Assembly (NCBI GenBank): GCA_040954595.2
Contig: CM082585.2
Location: forward strand, 11,284,001 to 11,348,000
DNA: 64,000 bases
Source: Balanoglossus misakiensis
Taxonomy: Eukaryota; Hemichordata
Direction of reading: 5' to 3'
The translations under genes and the position numbers were made by a program. Position 1 is the first letter of the stretch; every line of letters begins with the position of its first letter. The notes beneath the pieces were generated by a model, which was not told the origin of the DNA, ran no database searches, and saw nothing but the letters and a program-made list of their open reading frames with translations. Positions 61,601-64,000 of this stretch are shown here, piece by piece.

Positions 61601-63225
61601 AAGGTGATTAAAAACTACCTCCGAGCGCTTCCTGTAACTCTCCCGTCTTCATAACATGTCAGTTCCACTTTTTTTATCACCGAGACGTTTGTTGCCGGGT
61701 TAAATTTGCCATTATCTAAGTATAGTTCGGATAGCGGTTTATTGGAATAGATTTTTGTTAGCCAGGGGTTTTCGTGGGTAATTACAGGACATTACGGGAT
61801 AGCTTCCGTACGACAAATGCAATATCCATAGAAGAGATATATCAAAGCCAATATTATGACCTCCCCCCACCCCTAGAAACCCTAACACCGGCCACACGGA
61901 CTCGTAACAAGTTGTTCCAGCTGAATATTTTATATTTGCCATAACTTTATTAAAATGATGCAAATTCTTATGAAAAGTTCCATTTTTGTCAATGATTTGT
62001 GTTCAATGCTGTGGCCTCTTGCGAAATTCTGGACGATACATTGTTTACGCGACCGACGACAAACGCCCGCACTTTTGGACACTAATTTGATTTCGAACTT
62101 GACACAAATTGTAACACCCTTGTGAATGATTAATATTATTGTGGTGTAATTTTCCTCCGACTTCAGTGTAGTACACCGTTGTCAAGGCCGACTGACGACC
62201 GCAACATTTCTTTGTACAAGACCCTGCCTAATTGTGCTTTCGTTGAAAACTAATTATTCCTTTCATAATATTGTCATCGTTCTTCGAGTGTCGAATTACA
62301 ATGCGCGGGACTGGCGTGTGTCGCTGAGTCAACTACAGCATCATAATTCCGCCATTATTATTTACAGATCCAGCGATTTATCTCTGTCAAATTTTCGAGA
62401 TGAGAACGACGACGAACCGACGACAGGCCGCCGAAAGACAGATCAGAATCCGGTAATTTGGGCGACAGTAACCGGTTCCCTATACAAGTTTCACCGACAC
62501 TCACTAATTGGCAGGGATCAGCTCAAAAGAGTGGCCAAACATTTTTATATCTTAGACTTTAAAACCCTGAAAAAATTCACTGCATATGTCAAACCATTCT
62601 TATATTACCTTGAGTCCATTGAAAATGTCCTCGATTCGTCGAATTCAGTGAAATTGTACCAAATTTACCATTTTTTGCAGTAAAGAGATCATTGCTTTAC
62701 TTTAGGGTCTCTAACTCAGTGAGTAACCATGGAAACGAATGATGAAGTTCCCAATTTCCTCTTTAATAGTCTAATTTTGGCAATTTACTTGTACGTGAGG
62801 GGAAAAAAACGACTGTCGTAGTCCCAGTCCAAATATTTGAAATTGTCTACAAGGTCCTCACCGCGAAAACCGATGTCGAACTTGATGTTCGTCACAAAAC
62901 GCGAGAGAGACTTAGCCTCGCCGTATTTGGATGCAACTTTTCCGCTTGCAAATCGGTGGACGTTTTTTTTTTTTGATAAATCGATTTTTGTTTAATTTCA
63001 CGAGCTGTATGGTCGTGTAATTGGGAGTTCAAGTAACGAACGGTGTCGAAGTATCATGGAGCCGACGACTCCCCATCTGAACCTTTTTGTTCAGGCCATG
63101 CAGAGGACAGATTTTGTTTCGTGATATCATTAATTGAAAAAAATACATCATGTCGCTTGAAAAAAGCTTATGTGTATGTACACTATGTACACACGCACAC
63201 AATTATATATTATATACATATATAT

Positions 63226-63300
63226 AGAGAGAGAGAGACAGAGAGAGGGAGAGAGAGGGAGAGACAGAGAGAGAGAGAGAGATATAGAGAGAGGGGGGGA
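63226..63300. repeat. (GA)n microsatellite
   Basis: Interrupted GA/GAGG run following a short TA-rich stretch. It creates Arg/Glu-rich frames on the plus strand and Ser/Leu-rich frames on the minus strand. Confidence 0.95.
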
Positions 63301-64000
63301 GACGCCAGTTTGCATAGAAAATATTATTATGAAGGAGCTCGGTATAAACACGAGTCTGCTTTTGAAAATTCACCAGGGATGTTTTATTTACACTGCCCTG
63401 GCCGGGATCGACATTGGAAATTAGTTTTAGCCTTGGGAAATTAATTAATATGCATGGTATCTCGCTGTTATGATCGAAGCAATATTTAGACATATAAATG
63501 ATTGTTAATTATAAATGGTTGGAACCTAAGTGAAATTGATAGCAAAACCAATATACGCAAATGTTTTAAGACATGTTGTAAATTGCACTAGCTACAGGGG
63601 GTCGGTAAATTTCGGACTCTGTCGTGTTTCTTGGCCGTCAATTAAAATGAATTCCCAGAACGTTTATTCCCTTTTATTTTGTGGCAGTAGATTTTGTTCC
63701 GAATTTTGACATTTTCTGGTGAAATCCGTTCTTGATATGGAATGGCTGGCCTTTGTAGTTAACCACGCTGGAAAGGCGTTTTTGTGGGGGTTTTGTGTCT
63801 GCCGCAATATACATATAGACGGGGATCTTCATAAGCGATTTTCTGCTGATCGCTAGAACACTATTGTGATTGGCATTTTGCCGCATTAATTGATAAGACC
63901 GCTCTAATGAATATGACCGAGGCGGGGACCTAATCGTGCTGTACAATGGTTTTATTTGTAAGTCAATAAGACCGAGTCAGTCGTAAGCAGACTGCGGAGC

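Noticed and set aside
62234-62683. 149-codon open frame
   Set aside because: It starts with GTG, has no recognisable motif, no splice or promoter context and no paralogue in the window.

Overview
This is eukaryotic nuclear DNA, most likely from an invertebrate deuterostome (amphioxus, hemichordate or similar). The reasons are short GT-AG introns, 5'-UTR introns, a tandem array of lineage-expanded rhodopsin-class receptors, a metazoan fatty-acid transport protein (SLC27A) and tandem MPDU1 genes. The species assignment is inference; no marker gene is present. There are no operons, rRNA, tRNA or CRISPR.

Layout. 0.6-2.9 kb (minus): a four-coding-exon gene for a secreted/type I membrane protein with two beta-rich modules. 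2.9-12.6 kb: gene-poor DNA holding a 722-bp non-autonomous DNA transposon with 32-bp inverted ends. 12.65-19.4 kb (minus): four tandem GPCR genes, each with an intronless coding region and an apparent 5'-UTR intron. 20.8-24.0 kb (plus): an eight-exon SLC27A-type very-long-chain acyl-CoA synthetase/fatty-acid transporter of 621 aa. 24.4-26.3 kb (minus): a paralogue of the first gene that ends in a GPI-type signal instead of a transmembrane helix. 27.6-49.8 kb: about 22 kb of satellite DNA made of two related monomers, A (87 bp) and B (88 bp), arranged A-B-[100-N gap]-A-B with higher-order periodicity. 50.1-55.1 kb (minus): two tandem five-exon MPDU1 genes; exon 3 of the upstream copy is interrupted by an inverted duplication. 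55.1-64 kb: no gene recognised; a large (CTAT)n microsatellite and AT-rich stretches that could be regulatory.

Working together. No pathway links all the genes. The pattern is repeated local tandem duplication: two module proteins, four receptors and two MPDU1 genes. MPDU1 acts in ER dolichol-phosphate-mannose/glucose use, which also feeds N-glycosylation and GPI assembly; SLC27A acts in fatty-acid activation.

The most notable items are: the TM-tailed/GPI-tailed paralogue pair with symmetric phase-1 module exons and a probable gene-conversion tract; the satellite's 9-mer (783 bp) higher-order repeat; a 24-bp palindromic transposon scar sharing its termini with the 722-bp element; the inverted duplication inside MPDU1 exon 3; and a 26-nt insert just right of the assembly gap that looks like leftover long-read adapter/barcode. 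All splice sites were read by eye.
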